DNA from: Streptomyces ochraceiscleroticus
Lineage (GTDB): Bacteria; Actinomycetota; Actinomycetes; Streptomycetales; Streptomycetaceae
NCBI RefSeq assembly: GCF_000720485.1
Contig: NZ_JOAX01000006.1
Coordinates: 1 to 64,000 of the forward strand
DNA: 64,000 bases
Direction of reading: 5' to 3'
The position numbers and the translations under genes are program-made. This document shows positions 35,010-46,832 of this stretch, piece after piece. Numbering within the stretch: position 1 is the first letter of the stretch; every line of letters starts with the position of its first letter. The notes beneath the pieces are model-generated. The model saw only the letters and a list, made by a program, of their open reading frames with translations. It did no database searches and was not told the DNA's origin.

Positions 35010-35474
35010 GTCGACGACAGTAGCCGGGAAAGGCCTGAAGTCCCGGCTATTTCCAGCAGGGCGGCGCGGTCGGGGAATGCGTCCGGCCGCCGACCGCCAG
35101 CCATGAGAGCAAGGTCCCGGTATTTCCGGCCTGCGCGTGAGCAGTCCCCTGACTCGGTCGTCTCCTGTGTCGAGAGGATGCCTGCAGCCAGAGAGTGAAA
35201 CGATGGCCAGCGATGGCAGCCCTCCCAACTCGTCGAGCAGTGCAGAGCTCCACTTGCCTCACGCGCCTTCCCGCTGTGGAGCCTACGGCCGAAGCGGCCC
35301 GCGAGAGGTGACGCGGTGGGCGCCCTGAAGGACTTGGCGGATGCTCGCAGTGCCAGACGCCCGTCGGGCTGTCTCCAGCCCCTACTCACCTGTAAAAGGA
35401 CGTGCCCCAAAGCACGCCTTGTTGACTCGCGGGCCATTTCCTAGCGCCCTCTCCGGTAGCCGGTGCCCCCAGCC
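35010..35474. other. Intergenic region without a recognisable gene
   Basis: This holds the presumed promoter of the AlbA_2 gene at its left end and the 3' side of the permease gene at its right end. I see no gene, repeat or convincing hairpin. Confidence 0.5.
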
Positions 35475-36815
35475 TCACCGCTCCAGCGGGCGATGAGCGG
35501 TTTCGGGCAGCCGGAGGTAGACGGCGGAGGAGACCAGGCACAGCACGGCCACGTACACGGGGAAGAGGCCGGCGTGCCCCATGTCCTTGAACAGCGTGCC
35601 GATGTAGGGCGCCGTGCCGCCGAAGAGGGCGACGGTGAGCGAGTAGGGGAACCCGATGCCCGCGGCGCGCACCCGTGCCGGGAACGTCTCCGCGTTCACG
35701 GCCGCCGAGATGGCCGTGAAGCCGCTCAGCAGGATCATGCCCGCGCACTGCACGAGCAGCAGCGTGACGAAGGAGTCATCGAGCGCGCTCAGCAGCGGCA
35801 CGCTCAGCACGGCGAAGCCGATCCCGAACATCAGCAGCAGCGGCTTGCGCCCGAAGCGGTCGGACGCGATCCCCGCGACGGGCTGGAGCACGGCGAAGAA
35901 CGTCAGCGAGAGGGTGCCCGCCAGCAACGCGTCCGCCTTCTCCACCCCGGCGTTGAGCTCAGCGTACGTCGGCAGGTACGACGTCCACGTGTAGTACGCG
36001 AGCGTGCCGCCCGCCGTGATCCCGCAGATCAGCAGCGACTCGCGCGGATGGCGACGCAGCGCCTCGAAGAGGCCGGGGCGGGGCGCCTTCGCCTGCTCCT
36101 CACTGCGCGTCTCGCGCGCGCCGCGCCGGATCCAGAAGCCCACAAGGCTCAGCAGCGCGCCCAACACGAACGGGACCCGCCACCCCCAACTGCCCATGGT
36201 GGCGGGCGCGAGATTCGCGACGAGCAGCGCCGCGACGCCGGACGCGACGAGCTGCCCGATGGTCGTCGACACGTACTGGAAGCTGGAGAAGAGCCCCCGC
36301 CGCCCGGGCCCGGCCGACTCCACGAGGAACGTGGTCGACGCGGCGAACTCCCCGCCCACCGACAGCCCTTGCAACAGCCGGGCCAGCACGAGGACGACCG
36401 GCGCGAGGATCCCGGCGGCGGCGTACGTCGGCGTCAGCCCCATCAGCAGGCTGCTGCCGCCCATCAGCAGAATCGTCACCGTCAGCGCCGCACGGCGCCC
36501 GCGCCGGTCGGCGACCGCGCCCATCACCAGCCCGCCGACGGGCCGCATGAAGAACCCCACCGCGAAGACCGCAAACGTCGAGAGCAGCGGCACCAGTGAG
36601 TTCGACGCGCTCTTGGGGAAGATCTGCGCGGCGATGTACGTGGCCAGGAAGGTATATGTGTACCAATCATACCATTCGACCGCATTACCGACCGAGGCGG
36701 CGAACAGTTGCCGGACAGGACGCGCCGGAGGGGTCACAGCACCCGCGCGAGACCCCTCACCAGTAGCGGAATCCGACCCATCCTCGGGCGCGGGCCCTTT
36801 TCTGGAAGCTGCCAT
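35475..36815 (-). CDS. MHS-family metabolite/proton symporter
   Basis: A 446-residue, 12-helix transporter of the metabolite:H+ symporter family (KgtP, ShiA and ProP group), which imports carboxylates such as alpha-ketoglutarate or shikimate. The family mark is ASVGNAVEWYDWYTY in helix 1, with FFMRPVGGLVMGAVADRRGR and LLQGLSVGGEF following. I chose the ATG at 36815, with GGGGAG eight bases upstream. It lies next to lutABC, so lactate or a related acid is a plausible substrate. A remnant of a second copy lies upstream. Confidence 0.88.
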   Translation of the reverse strand: MAASRKGPAPEDGSDSATGEGSRAGAVTPPARPVRQLFAASVGNAVEWYDWYTYTFLATYIAAQIFPKSASNSLVPLLSTFAVFAVGFFMRPVGGLVMGAVADRRGRRAALTVTILLMGGSSLLMGLTPTYAAAGILAPVVLVLARLLQGLSVGGEFAASTTFLVESAGPGRRGLFSSFQYVSTTIGQLVASGVAALLVANLAPATMGSWGWRVPFVLGALLSLVGFWIRRGARETRSEEQAKAPRPGLFEALRRHPRESLLICGITAGGTLAYYTWTSYLPTYAELNAGVEKADALLAGTLSLTFFAVLQPVAGIASDRFGRKPLLLMFGIGFAVLSVPLLSALDDSFVTLLLVQCAGMILLSGFTAISAAVNAETFPARVRAAGIGFPYSLTVALFGGTAPYIGTLFKDMGHAGLFPVYVAVLCLVSSAVYLRLPETAHRPLER

Positions 36816-36991
36816 GATCCGAATCTCCCCGTCTACGGGCACGGCGACTACGCCGCGCCAACCTCTCCAGAAGTCGTAGCGCTACGCGCCACGGATGAAC
36901 CTTCACCGGCGACCGCCTCATCGAGACCGCCTGACATCAAGAGCGAGAACCTGCACCCTCGCAAGGACTCACCGCAGACACTCGCAGCGCA

Positions 36992-37116
36992 CCTGACTAC
37001 CCGTCAGGCAAGTCAGCAAACAGTCAGCATCGACCCGGCCAGAGGCGGCGAAACCCAGCAACACCTGCACATGAATGATCGCTCATGTATCTACGCCGAC
37101 CTGCGTTGATGCAGGT
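36992..37116. promoter_or_regulatory. Cluster of inverted repeats upstream of lutA
   Basis: Three inverted repeats occur here: CCTGAC-N5-GTCAGG (36992-37008), a 20-bp imperfect palindrome with ACATGA/TCATGT arms centred on GATC (37069-37088), and ACCTGC-N6-GCAGGT (37099-37116). They lie between the MHS permease and lutA, in the gap left after loss of a second permease gene, and may be operators for a carboxylate-responsive regulator. No gene is visible in 36816-37156. Confidence 0.35.
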
Positions 37117-37156
37117 ACGGGGCGCTCAAGTAGACTGCCTGCGCGTCCGTGCAGGG

Positions 37157-37276
37157 GAACCAGTCGTACCATTCGACCGCATTGCCTACGGACGCCGCGA
37201 CGAGCTGTCGCACCGCGGACACCGGGCGCCGCTCCCCCGCCTGCCGGTCCGCTTTCTTGTTCTCCGCGCTCGACAT
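37157..37276 (-). pseudogene. 5' remnant of a second MHS permease gene
   Basis: From an ATG at 37276 about 40 residues match the start of the MHS permease at 35475-36815, including SAVRQLVAASVGNAVEWYDW. After 37155 the homology stops abruptly and a short unrelated tail (to 37091) follows. A duplicated permease, originally divergent from lutABC, appears to have lost everything but its first helix. Confidence 0.75.
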
Positions 37277-37399
37277 GCGCCTCCGCTCCCGGGTCCTTCA
37301 CGTGGCCCTGCCGCTCGGGCAGGATGAGCCGTCAGGTGATCATGCCTCCGCGAGGCCGGTGGCCGCCAGGGGATTCGGCGGCCGAAAGGAGATGGCAAC

Positions 37400-38152
37400 G
37401 TGCGCGTAGCGCTCTTCGTCACCTGTATCAACGACACGCTGTACCCACGGACCGGCCGGGCGGTGGTCACCCTCCTGGAACGGCTGGGCGTGGAGGTCGG
37501 CTTCCCGGCCGAGCAGAGCTGCTGCGGGCAGCCGCAGTTCAACACCGGATACCGGCATGCCACCGAGCCACTCGCGCTGCGGTACGCGCGGGCCTTCCGC
37601 GACTACGAGTACGTCGTGGTGCCCTCAGGATCGTGCGCGGCGATGGTGCGGGACAACTATCCGCGGCTGGGCGAGAAAGCCGCGGCGGAGGGGCGCGGCC
37701 GGGCGCTCGCCGAGGCGGCGGCGGAAGCCGTGCCCAAGACGTACGAGCTGACGGAGTTCCTGGTCGACGTGTTGAAGGTGACGGACGTGGGCGCGTACTA
37801 CCCGCACACCGTCACCTACCACCCGACCTGCCACGGCCTGCGGATGCTGGGACTCGGGGACCGGCCGCGTGCCCTGCTCCAGCATGTGAAGGGCCTCGAA
37901 CTGCGCGAGCTGCCGGGCGCCGAGGAGTGCTGCGGCTTCGGCGGCACCTTCGCCGTCAAGAACCCGGCCGTCTCCGCCGCGATGGGCGCCGACAAGACCC
38001 GGCACATCCAGGAGACCGGCGCCGAGGCGGTCTGCACGGTCGACAACTCCTGCCTGATGCACATCGGCGGCACGCTCTCGCGGCAGGGCTCGACGGTCCG
38101 GCCCGTCCATATCGCGGAGATCCTGGCCAGTACGGAGGGGAACGTGCTGTGA
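37400..38152 (+). CDS. lutA: LutA, L-lactate oxidation Fe-S subunit
   Basis: The 250-residue LutA/YkgE protein of the LutABC complex, which oxidises L-lactate to pyruvate. Its two CCG domains are visible: SCCGQPQFNTGY (about residue 35) and ECCGFGGTFAVKN (about 175), with HPTCH between; they bind the iron-sulfur or heterodisulfide-reductase-type cluster. The start is GTG with AAAGGAGA upstream. It opens the lut operon. A 50-bp duplication separates it from lutB. Confidence 0.93.
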   Translation: MRVALFVTCINDTLYPRTGRAVVTLLERLGVEVGFPAEQSCCGQPQFNTGYRHATEPLALRYARAFRDYEYVVVPSGSCAAMVRDNYPRLGEKAAAEGRGRALAEAAAEAVPKTYELTEFLVDVLKVTDVGAYYPHTVTYHPTCHGLRMLGLGDRPRALLQHVKGLELRELPGAEECCGFGGTFAVKNPAVSAAMGADKTRHIQETGAEAVCTVDNSCLMHIGGTLSRQGSTVRPVHIAEILASTEGNVL

Positions 38153-38205
38153 GCGCATGCCCTGGGAGGACATGCCCTGTGAGTGAAGGGAACGTGCTGT
38201 GAGCG
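38138..38205 (+). repeat. 18-bp direct repeat spanning the lutA/lutB junction
   Basis: GGGAACGTGCTGTGAGCG occurs at 38138-38155 and at 38188-38205, with a period of 50. Each copy contains CTGTGAGC, in which a lutA stop (TGA) overlaps a possible GTG start. The ancestral junction was probably the GTGA overlap, later duplicated. Confidence 0.85.
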
Positions 38206-39695
38206 TCACCGACCTGGGCATGCCCGCCTTCCCGGCGGCCGCCGCCCGCTCCACCCGCGACACCCGGCTGCGTGCCAATCTCCGGTACGCCACACACACC
38301 ATCCGGGACAAGCGCGCCAGGGCGGTGAGTGAGCTGGGCGACTGGGCGCAGTTGCGCGCGGCGGGGCGCGCGATCAAGGACCGCACGCTGCGCCACCTGG
38401 ACCACTATCTGGAGCGGCTGGAGGAGGCGGTGACCGCGGCGGGCGGCCAGGTGCACTGGGCGACGGACGCGGCGGAGGCCAACCGCATCGTGACGCGCCT
38501 CGTGCGGGCCACCGGGGAGCGCGAGGTCGTCAAGGTCAAGTCGATGGCGACGCAGGAGATCGGGCTGAACGAGGCGCTGGCCGAGGCCGGGATCAGCGCG
38601 TACGAGACGGACCTCGCGGAGCTGATCGTGCAGCTCGGCAAGGACCGCCCGTCGCACATCCTGGTCCCGGCGATCCACCGCAACCGCTCCGAGATCCGCG
38701 ACATCTTCCGTTCCGAGATGGGCAGTTGGGGACGGCCCGCGCCGGACGGGCTGAGCGACCGGCCGGCGGAGCTGGCCGAGGCGGCCCGGCTGCACCTCCG
38801 GGAGAAATTCCTGCGCGCCAAGGTCGGCATCTCCGGCGCCAACTTCATGGTGGCGGAGACCGGGACGCTGGTCGTCGTGGAGTCCGAGGGCAACGGCCGG
38901 ATGTGCCTGACGCTCCCGGAGACGCTGATCTCCGTCGTCGGCATCGAGAAGGTGGTGCCCACCTGGCAGGACCTGGAGGTCTTCCTCCAGTTGCTGCCGC
39001 GCTCCTCAACGGCCGAGCGGATGAACCCGTACACCTCCATGTGGACCGGCACCACGGACGGCGACGGGCCGCAGACGTTCCATCTGGTCCTGCTGGACAA
39101 CGGCCGGACGGACACGCTCGCGGACACGGTCGGCCGGCAGGCACTGCGCTGCATCCGGTGCTCGGCCTGTCTGAACGTCTGCCCGGTGTACGAGCGGGCC
39201 GGCGGGCACGCGTACGGCTCGGCCTACCCGGGACCGATCGGCGCGATCCTCACGCCGCAGCTGCGCGGCACGGCGAGCGCGCTGGACGCCTCGCTGCCGT
39301 ACGCGTCGTCGCTGTGCGGGGCGTGTTACGAGGTGTGCCCGGTCGCGATCGACATCCCGGAGGTGCTGGTGCATCTGCGCGAGCGGGTCGTGGAGGGCGG
39401 CAAGGTCACGCGGCGCGGGGTGAAGACGCTGATCAAGCCCGCGAAGGGGCACGCTGCGGAGCGGGCGGCGATGCGGGCGGCGGGGCTGGTCTTCGACCGG
39501 CCCGGTGTGCTGCGCGCGGGCCAGCGGCTGGCGGCACGTACCCGGAAGCTGCACCCGCGGCGGCTGCCCGGCCCGGGGCGCGCCTGGTCGGACACGCGCG
39601 ACCTGCCACCGGTACCCGCCGAGTCGTTCCGGGACTGGTGGCAGCGCACCCGAGGCGGGGAGCGCGGCAACGGACGTGAGGAGGGCGGGAAGTGA
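38199..39695 (+). CDS. lutB: LutB, L-lactate oxidation Fe-S subunit
   Basis: A 498-residue LutB/YkgF protein. The N-terminal LUD-type domain has VVKVKSMATQEIGLNEAL and GANFMVAETGTLVVVESEGN. The C-terminal ferredoxin part binds two clusters through CIRCSACLNVCPVYE and CGACYEVCPVAIDIPE. It relays electrons in lactate oxidation. The GTG start at 38199 has GAAGGGAA upstream; an alternative near-identical start lies in the duplicated segment at 38149 but out of the coding context. It ends with a GTGA overlap with lutC. Confidence 0.93.
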   Translation: MSVTDLGMPAFPAAAARSTRDTRLRANLRYATHTIRDKRARAVSELGDWAQLRAAGRAIKDRTLRHLDHYLERLEEAVTAAGGQVHWATDAAEANRIVTRLVRATGEREVVKVKSMATQEIGLNEALAEAGISAYETDLAELIVQLGKDRPSHILVPAIHRNRSEIRDIFRSEMGSWGRPAPDGLSDRPAELAEAARLHLREKFLRAKVGISGANFMVAETGTLVVVESEGNGRMCLTLPETLISVVGIEKVVPTWQDLEVFLQLLPRSSTAERMNPYTSMWTGTTDGDGPQTFHLVLLDNGRTDTLADTVGRQALRCIRCSACLNVCPVYERAGGHAYGSAYPGPIGAILTPQLRGTASALDASLPYASSLCGACYEVCPVAIDIPEVLVHLRERVVEGGKVTRRGVKTLIKPAKGHAAERAAMRAAGLVFDRPGVLRAGQRLAARTRKLHPRRLPGPGRAWSDTRDLPPVPAESFRDWWQRTRGGERGNGREEGGK

Positions 39696-40336
39696 GCAGC
39701 CGGGACGTGGTGCTGGCGCGGGTGCGCCGGGCGCTGGCGGACGTACCGCGGGCCTCGGGCCCCGAGGAGACCGCGGTGCCGAGGGACTATCTGCGGGAGC
39801 ACGGCGAGCACCCCGCGGAGGACACCGTGCAACTGCTGGCGGCGAACCTCGCGGACTACCGCGCGATCGTCCACGACATCGACGCCGCCGGGCTGCCGGG
39901 CCTGCTCGCGCACCTGCTGGGCGAGCGGGGGTCGCGGTCGGTGGTGGCGCCCGCGGGGCTGCCGCCCGAGTGGCTGGCGGCCTGTGACCTGGAAGTGGTG
40001 CCGGACGTGCCGGAGACGACGCCCGGCGAGCTGGACGCGGTGGACAGCGTGGTGACGGGCTGCGCGGTCGCCATCGCCGAGACCGGCACCCTCGTCCTGG
40101 ACGGGAGCCCGGACCAGGGCCGCCGCCGCATCACGCTCGTGCCGGACCATCACATCTGCGTCGTACGGGTGCCGGAACAGGTCGTGGCGTCGGTGCCGCA
40201 GGCGCTGGAGCGGCTGGCTCCGGGCCGCCCGCTGACCTGGATCTCGGGGCCGTCCGCGACGAGCGACATCGAGCTGGACCGGGTGGAGGGCGTGCACGGG
40301 CCGCGGACGCTGGAGGTCGTGCTGATGAGGCCCTGA
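39692..40336 (+). CDS. lutC: LutC, LUD-domain subunit
   Basis: A 214-residue LutC/YkgG protein (LUD domain). It shows ETGTLVLDGSPDQGRR, the conserved GxLVLD-type segment of the family, and the C-terminal ISGPSATSDIELDRVEGVHG. It completes the LutABC lactate dehydrogenase complex in the cytoplasm. The start GTG overlaps the lutB stop, so the genes are translationally coupled. The 130 bases after it carry several GAGTG repeats and no gene. Confidence 0.93.
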   Translation: MSSRDVVLARVRRALADVPRASGPEETAVPRDYLREHGEHPAEDTVQLLAANLADYRAIVHDIDAAGLPGLLAHLLGERGSRSVVAPAGLPPEWLAACDLEVVPDVPETTPGELDAVDSVVTGCAVAIAETGTLVLDGSPDQGRRRITLVPDHHICVVRVPEQVVASVPQALERLAPGRPLTWISGPSATSDIELDRVEGVHGPRTLEVVLMRP

Positions 40337-40435
40337 GTGGGTCCTTGAGTGGAGCCCCGAGTGAGGCTCGCGTGGCTTTCTGAGTGAAATGGCGTGCGTG
40401 AGGCTTGTGTTGCGTCGGCTTGCGTTCGATCCTGA

Positions 40436-43654
<3,219 letters not shown>

Positions 43655-43671
43655 CAGGGCCTGCGAGCAGG

Positions 43672-44304
43672 TCAGTCGAAGCGGATGTGGCGGAGGCCGA
43701 CCCCGGCCCGGCGGATCCTTCCCCGGAGGGGGCCGTCGGTGTTCGGGGTCAGCCGCAGGCCGGCGGAGGCGGCGATGCGGTCGGCCACCTCGGGGACGGT
43801 GCGGCGGTCGGTCCACAGGTGCTCGGCGAACTCCGGTTTTGCTAACTGCTCCAGGCACCGGTCCAGCCGCCGCACGGCGAAGCTCTCGTGGTGTGGGGGC
43901 ACGTCCCGGCCCGCGAGGAGATGGAGGGCGCGGCCGACACCGCGCTCGCGCAGCCGCCGCAGCACCGTCCGGCGGTCCGCCAGGAGGGCGAAGTGCCGTA
44001 CGTCGTGGCCGCGGTCGCGCAGCCGGCCGACCGTCTCCTGGAAGTAGGCCGGTTCCACGACCGTCATCGGGACGATCACCGTACCGTCGTGCCCGTCCAG
44101 GGCCCGGTCCAGTACTTCGTACACGCCCTGCCGCCAGGCGGGCAGGTCCTGGAAGTCGCCGCGCAGCCCGGGCGGCAGCGTCCGGTGCAGGCCGAAGCCG
44201 ATGTGCTCGGGGTCGCAGACCACACTGCCGGGGAGGCGCCGCCGGAGCTCGTGCGCGGTCTGCGTCTTGCCGCCGCCGAAGGGGCCGTTGATCCACAGGA
44301 GCAT
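43672..44304 (-). CDS. TmrB-like P-loop ATPase
   Basis: A 210-residue protein resembling Bacillus TmrB, the ATP-binding tunicamycin-resistance protein. The Walker A is INGPFGGGKTQTA. Further matches are DPEHIGFGLHR, VIVPMTVVEPAYF, HFALLADRRTVLRRLRERG and IDRCxE-like LDRCLEQL. TmrB is thought to bind tunicamycin at the membrane; whether this protein confers resistance is inference. It follows the ABC exporter gene by ten bases, so both may form one efflux/resistance unit. Confidence 0.85.
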   Translation of the reverse strand: MLLWINGPFGGGKTQTAHELRRRLPGSVVCDPEHIGFGLHRTLPPGLRGDFQDLPAWRQGVYEVLDRALDGHDGTVIVPMTVVEPAYFQETVGRLRDRGHDVRHFALLADRRTVLRRLRERGVGRALHLLAGRDVPPHHESFAVRRLDRCLEQLAKPEFAEHLWTDRRTVPEVADRIAASAGLRLTPNTDGPLRGRIRRAGVGLRHIRFD

Positions 44305-44314
44305 GGGCCCGAGC

Positions 44315-46165
44315 TTAAGAGAGGGCGGCGCGCGACGGGGAGAGCGGCTCTTCTTCGTCCGGTGCCGGTCCGTCCGGTGTCACGTGCGCGTCCCGGCGTA
44401 CCAGAGCCGCGTACCGGCCGTCGGCGGCCAGCAGCTCGTCGTGCGTGCCGCGCTCGGCGATCCGGCCCGCGTCCAGGACGACGATCTGGTCGGCGTCGCG
44501 GACGGTGGAGAGCCGGTGCGCGATGGTGATCGTCGTGCGGCCCGCCGACAGCTCGTCGATGGCCTGCTGGACGGCGTGCTCGGTACGGGTGTCCAGCGCG
44601 CTGGTGGCCTCGTCCAGTACCAGCACGGGCGGGTCGCGCAGGATGGTGCGGGCGATGGCCAGACGCTGCTTCTCGCCGCCGGAGAAGCGGTAGCCGCGCT
44701 CGCCCACGAGGGTGTCGTAGCCGTCGGGCAGGCCGGCGATGTGGTCGTGGATCTGGGCGGCCCGCGCGGCGCGGCGGATCTCCTCGTCGGTCGCGTCGGG
44801 CTTGGCGAAGCGCAGGTTGTCGGCGACCGAGGCGTGGAAGAGGTACGTCTCCTGGGAGACCACGCCCACCGAGCGGGCGAGCGTGTCGAAGTCCAGCTCG
44901 CGGACGTCCACCCCGTCCAGAGTGACGCGGCCGCCGGTCACGTCGTACAGCCGCGGCACCAGATAGCTGAGCGTGGACTTGCCGCTGCCGGTCGGGCCGA
45001 CCACGGCGAGGCTGCCGCCGGCCGGGACGGTCAGGTCGATGCCGCTCAGGGTGGGCGCGGCGGCCGGGTCGTACGCGAAGGTGACGTCCTCGAAGCGGAC
45101 CTCGCCGCGGGGCGCCGCCAGCCGCACCGGCTTCTCGGGCTCGGTGATGGCCACCGGCAGGTCGAGGTATTCGAAGATGCGCTGGAAGAGCGCGAGCGAG
45201 GTCTGCATCTGCACGCCGGTGGTGAGCAGCGAGACGGTCGGGCGCAGCAGGCCCTGCTGGAGGGAGACGAAGGCGACGAGCGTGCCGATGGAGAAGACCG
45301 GGCCGCCGAGCTGGAGCACCAGGCCCGCGGCCCAGTAGATCAGCGCGGGCATGGCCGCCATGACGATGCCGATGGTGGCCATCCGCCAGCGGCCCGCCAT
45401 GTTGGCGCGGATCTCCAGGCCGACCAGCCGTTCGGATTCCTTGGTGAAGTTCTCGGTGAGCGAGTCGGCGCGGCCCATCGTGCGGCCGAGCAGGATGCCG
45501 GAGACGGAAAGCGATTCGGTGACCATCGCGGACATCGTGGCCATCTGCTTCTGCCGCTGGGTGGTGATCCGCTTGCGCTCGTTGCCGACCCGCCGGCTGA
45601 CCCAGACGAACAGCGGGAGCAGCAGGAGGGAGACGAGGGTGAGCCGCCAGTCCAGGGCGAGCATGGCCACGACGGTGGCGATGACGCTCGTGAGGTTGGA
45701 GACCAGGGAGGTCGCCGTGGAGGTGACGGTGGCCTGCATACCGCCGATGTCGTTGGCGATGCGGGACTGCACCTCGCCGGTGCGCGTACGGGTGAAGAAC
45801 GCCAGCGGCATCCGCTGCAGCTTGGCGTAGACACCGGTCCGCAGGTCGTGCATGACGCGCTGGCCGACGGTGGTGGAGATCAGCGTCTGCAGCACGCCGA
45901 AGACGCTGTTCATCACGGCGGTGACGATCATGCCGAGGGCGAGCAGGCTCAGCAGTCCGGTGCGCCGCTCCGGGATCGCCACGTCGAGGACCGCGCGCAG
46001 CAGGAACGGCGAGGCGACGGAGACCAGCGAGGCGGCGGCCACCAGCAGACCCACCAGGGCCAGCCGGCCGCGGTAGGGGCGGAAGAGGCGCAGGATCCGC
46101 CGTACCTGGACGGGCTGCTGCTCGTCCTTGGGCGGCGGGGTCCAGTCAATGGTGTCGGGACGCAA
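44315..46165 (-). CDS. ABC exporter, homodimer-type half transporter
   Basis: A six-helix membrane domain (about residues 20-320) fused to an ATPase domain (about 365-590): Walker A GPTGSGKST, Q-loop VSQETYLF, signature FSGGEKQR, Walker [13 protein letters not shown] and H-loop IAHRLS are all intact. I chose the TTG at 46165 because AAGGAG precedes it closely. An ATG at 46276 would add a Pro/Arg-rich leader and lies inside the probable MarR operator. It probably exports a lipid, drug or peptide. It is divergent from a MarR regulator and followed by the TmrB-like gene. Confidence 0.88.
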   Translation of the reverse strand: MRPDTIDWTPPPKDEQQPVQVRRILRLFRPYRGRLALVGLLVAAASLVSVASPFLLRAVLDVAIPERRTGLLSLLALGMIVTAVMNSVFGVLQTLISTTVGQRVMHDLRTGVYAKLQRMPLAFFTRTRTGEVQSRIANDIGGMQATVTSTATSLVSNLTSVIATVVAMLALDWRLTLVSLLLLPLFVWVSRRVGNERKRITTQRQKQMATMSAMVTESLSVSGILLGRTMGRADSLTENFTKESERLVGLEIRANMAGRWRMATIGIVMAAMPALIYWAAGLVLQLGGPVFSIGTLVAFVSLQQGLLRPTVSLLTTGVQMQTSLALFQRIFEYLDLPVAITEPEKPVRLAAPRGEVRFEDVTFAYDPAAAPTLSGIDLTVPAGGSLAVVGPTGSGKSTLSYLVPRLYDVTGGRVTLDGVDVRELDFDTLARSVGVVSQETYLFHASVADNLRFAKPDATDEEIRRAARAAQIHDHIAGLPDGYDTLVGERGYRFSGGEKQRLAIARTILRDPPVLVLDEATSALDTRTEHAVQQAIDELSAGRTTITIAHRLSTVRDADQIVVLDAGRIAERGTHDELLAADGRYAALVRRDAHVTPDGPAPDEEEPLSPSRAALS

Positions 46166-46274
46166 TGAGCTCCTTCGAAGGTCGGGGCCGACGGGCGGCT
46201 TCCGGGATCGCGGCGGCGGCTTCCGGGGTTGCGGCGGCCCGCGTCGGGGCCCGGGTGCCTGCCGAGGGTAGCCC

Positions 46275-46295
46275 ATTGTTACCTATACTCACAAT
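46275..46295. promoter_or_regulatory. Inverted repeat between ABC and marR genes
   Basis: ATTGT (46275-46279) and ACAAT (46291-46295) form a 21-bp inverted repeat. A TATACT box lies between the arms and could be the -10 element of the marR gene. The layout fits a MarR operator that blocks both divergent promoters. Confidence 0.5.
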
Positions 46296-46321
46296 GAACA
46301 TGGTCCTGATACTCTCCCGGC

Positions 46322-46780
46322 ATGTCCTCCCCCCAGTCCGGCCCCCGTACCGCCCCCGACACCGACCTCGCCGAACAGCTGGTACGGCTGACCCGGCGGA
46401 TGCACCGCGCGCAGAAGCGGCACCTCGAACCGCTCGCCCTCACCCCCGCGCAGTCCCGGCTGCTGCGCATCGTGGCGCACTGCGACACCCCGCCCCGGAT
46501 GGCGGACCTGGCGGCCCGCCTGGACGTCGTACCGCGCGCGGTGACCACTCTCGTGGACGCGCTGGAGGCGGCGGACGCCGTACGCCGGGTCCCCGACCCG
46601 GCCAACCGCCGCGTCGTGCGGATCGAACTGACCGAGACCGGCCGGACGACACTCGGGGCGCTGCGAAGCGCGCGCAGGGCCGCCGCGGAGGACATCCTGG
46701 CTCCATTGACCGCCGACCAGCGCGAGCTGCTCGGCGGGCTGCTGTCCACCCTGGTCGACGAGCCGGGGCGGCGCTGCTGA
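46322..46780 (+). CDS. MarR family transcription regulator
   Basis: A 152-residue winged-helix regulator. The HTH and wing are seen in TPAQSRLLRIV, RMADLAARLDVVPRAVTTLVD and RRVPDPANRRVVRIELTETG. MarR dimers typically repress efflux genes until a phenolic or lipophilic ligand binds. It is divergent from the ABC exporter-TmrB unit, with an inverted repeat between, so it probably represses that unit and itself. The ATG at 46322 has only a weak upstream purine stretch. It ends 52 bases before the oxidase gene. Confidence 0.9.
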   Translation: MSSPQSGPRTAPDTDLAEQLVRLTRRMHRAQKRHLEPLALTPAQSRLLRIVAHCDTPPRMADLAARLDVVPRAVTTLVDALEAADAVRRVPDPANRRVVRIELTETGRTTLGALRSARRAAAEDILAPLTADQRELLGGLLSTLVDEPGRRC

Positions 46781-46832
46781 AGGACGCTGAACCGATGGGC
46801 CGCTACCAAGGGGCCGCCGACGAGGAGAAGCC

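Noticed and set aside
46166..46276. N-terminal extension of the ABC exporter from the ATG at 46276
   Set aside because: The extension is Pro/Arg-rich, lacks a ribosome site and overlaps the operator, while the TTG at 46165 has AAGGAG.
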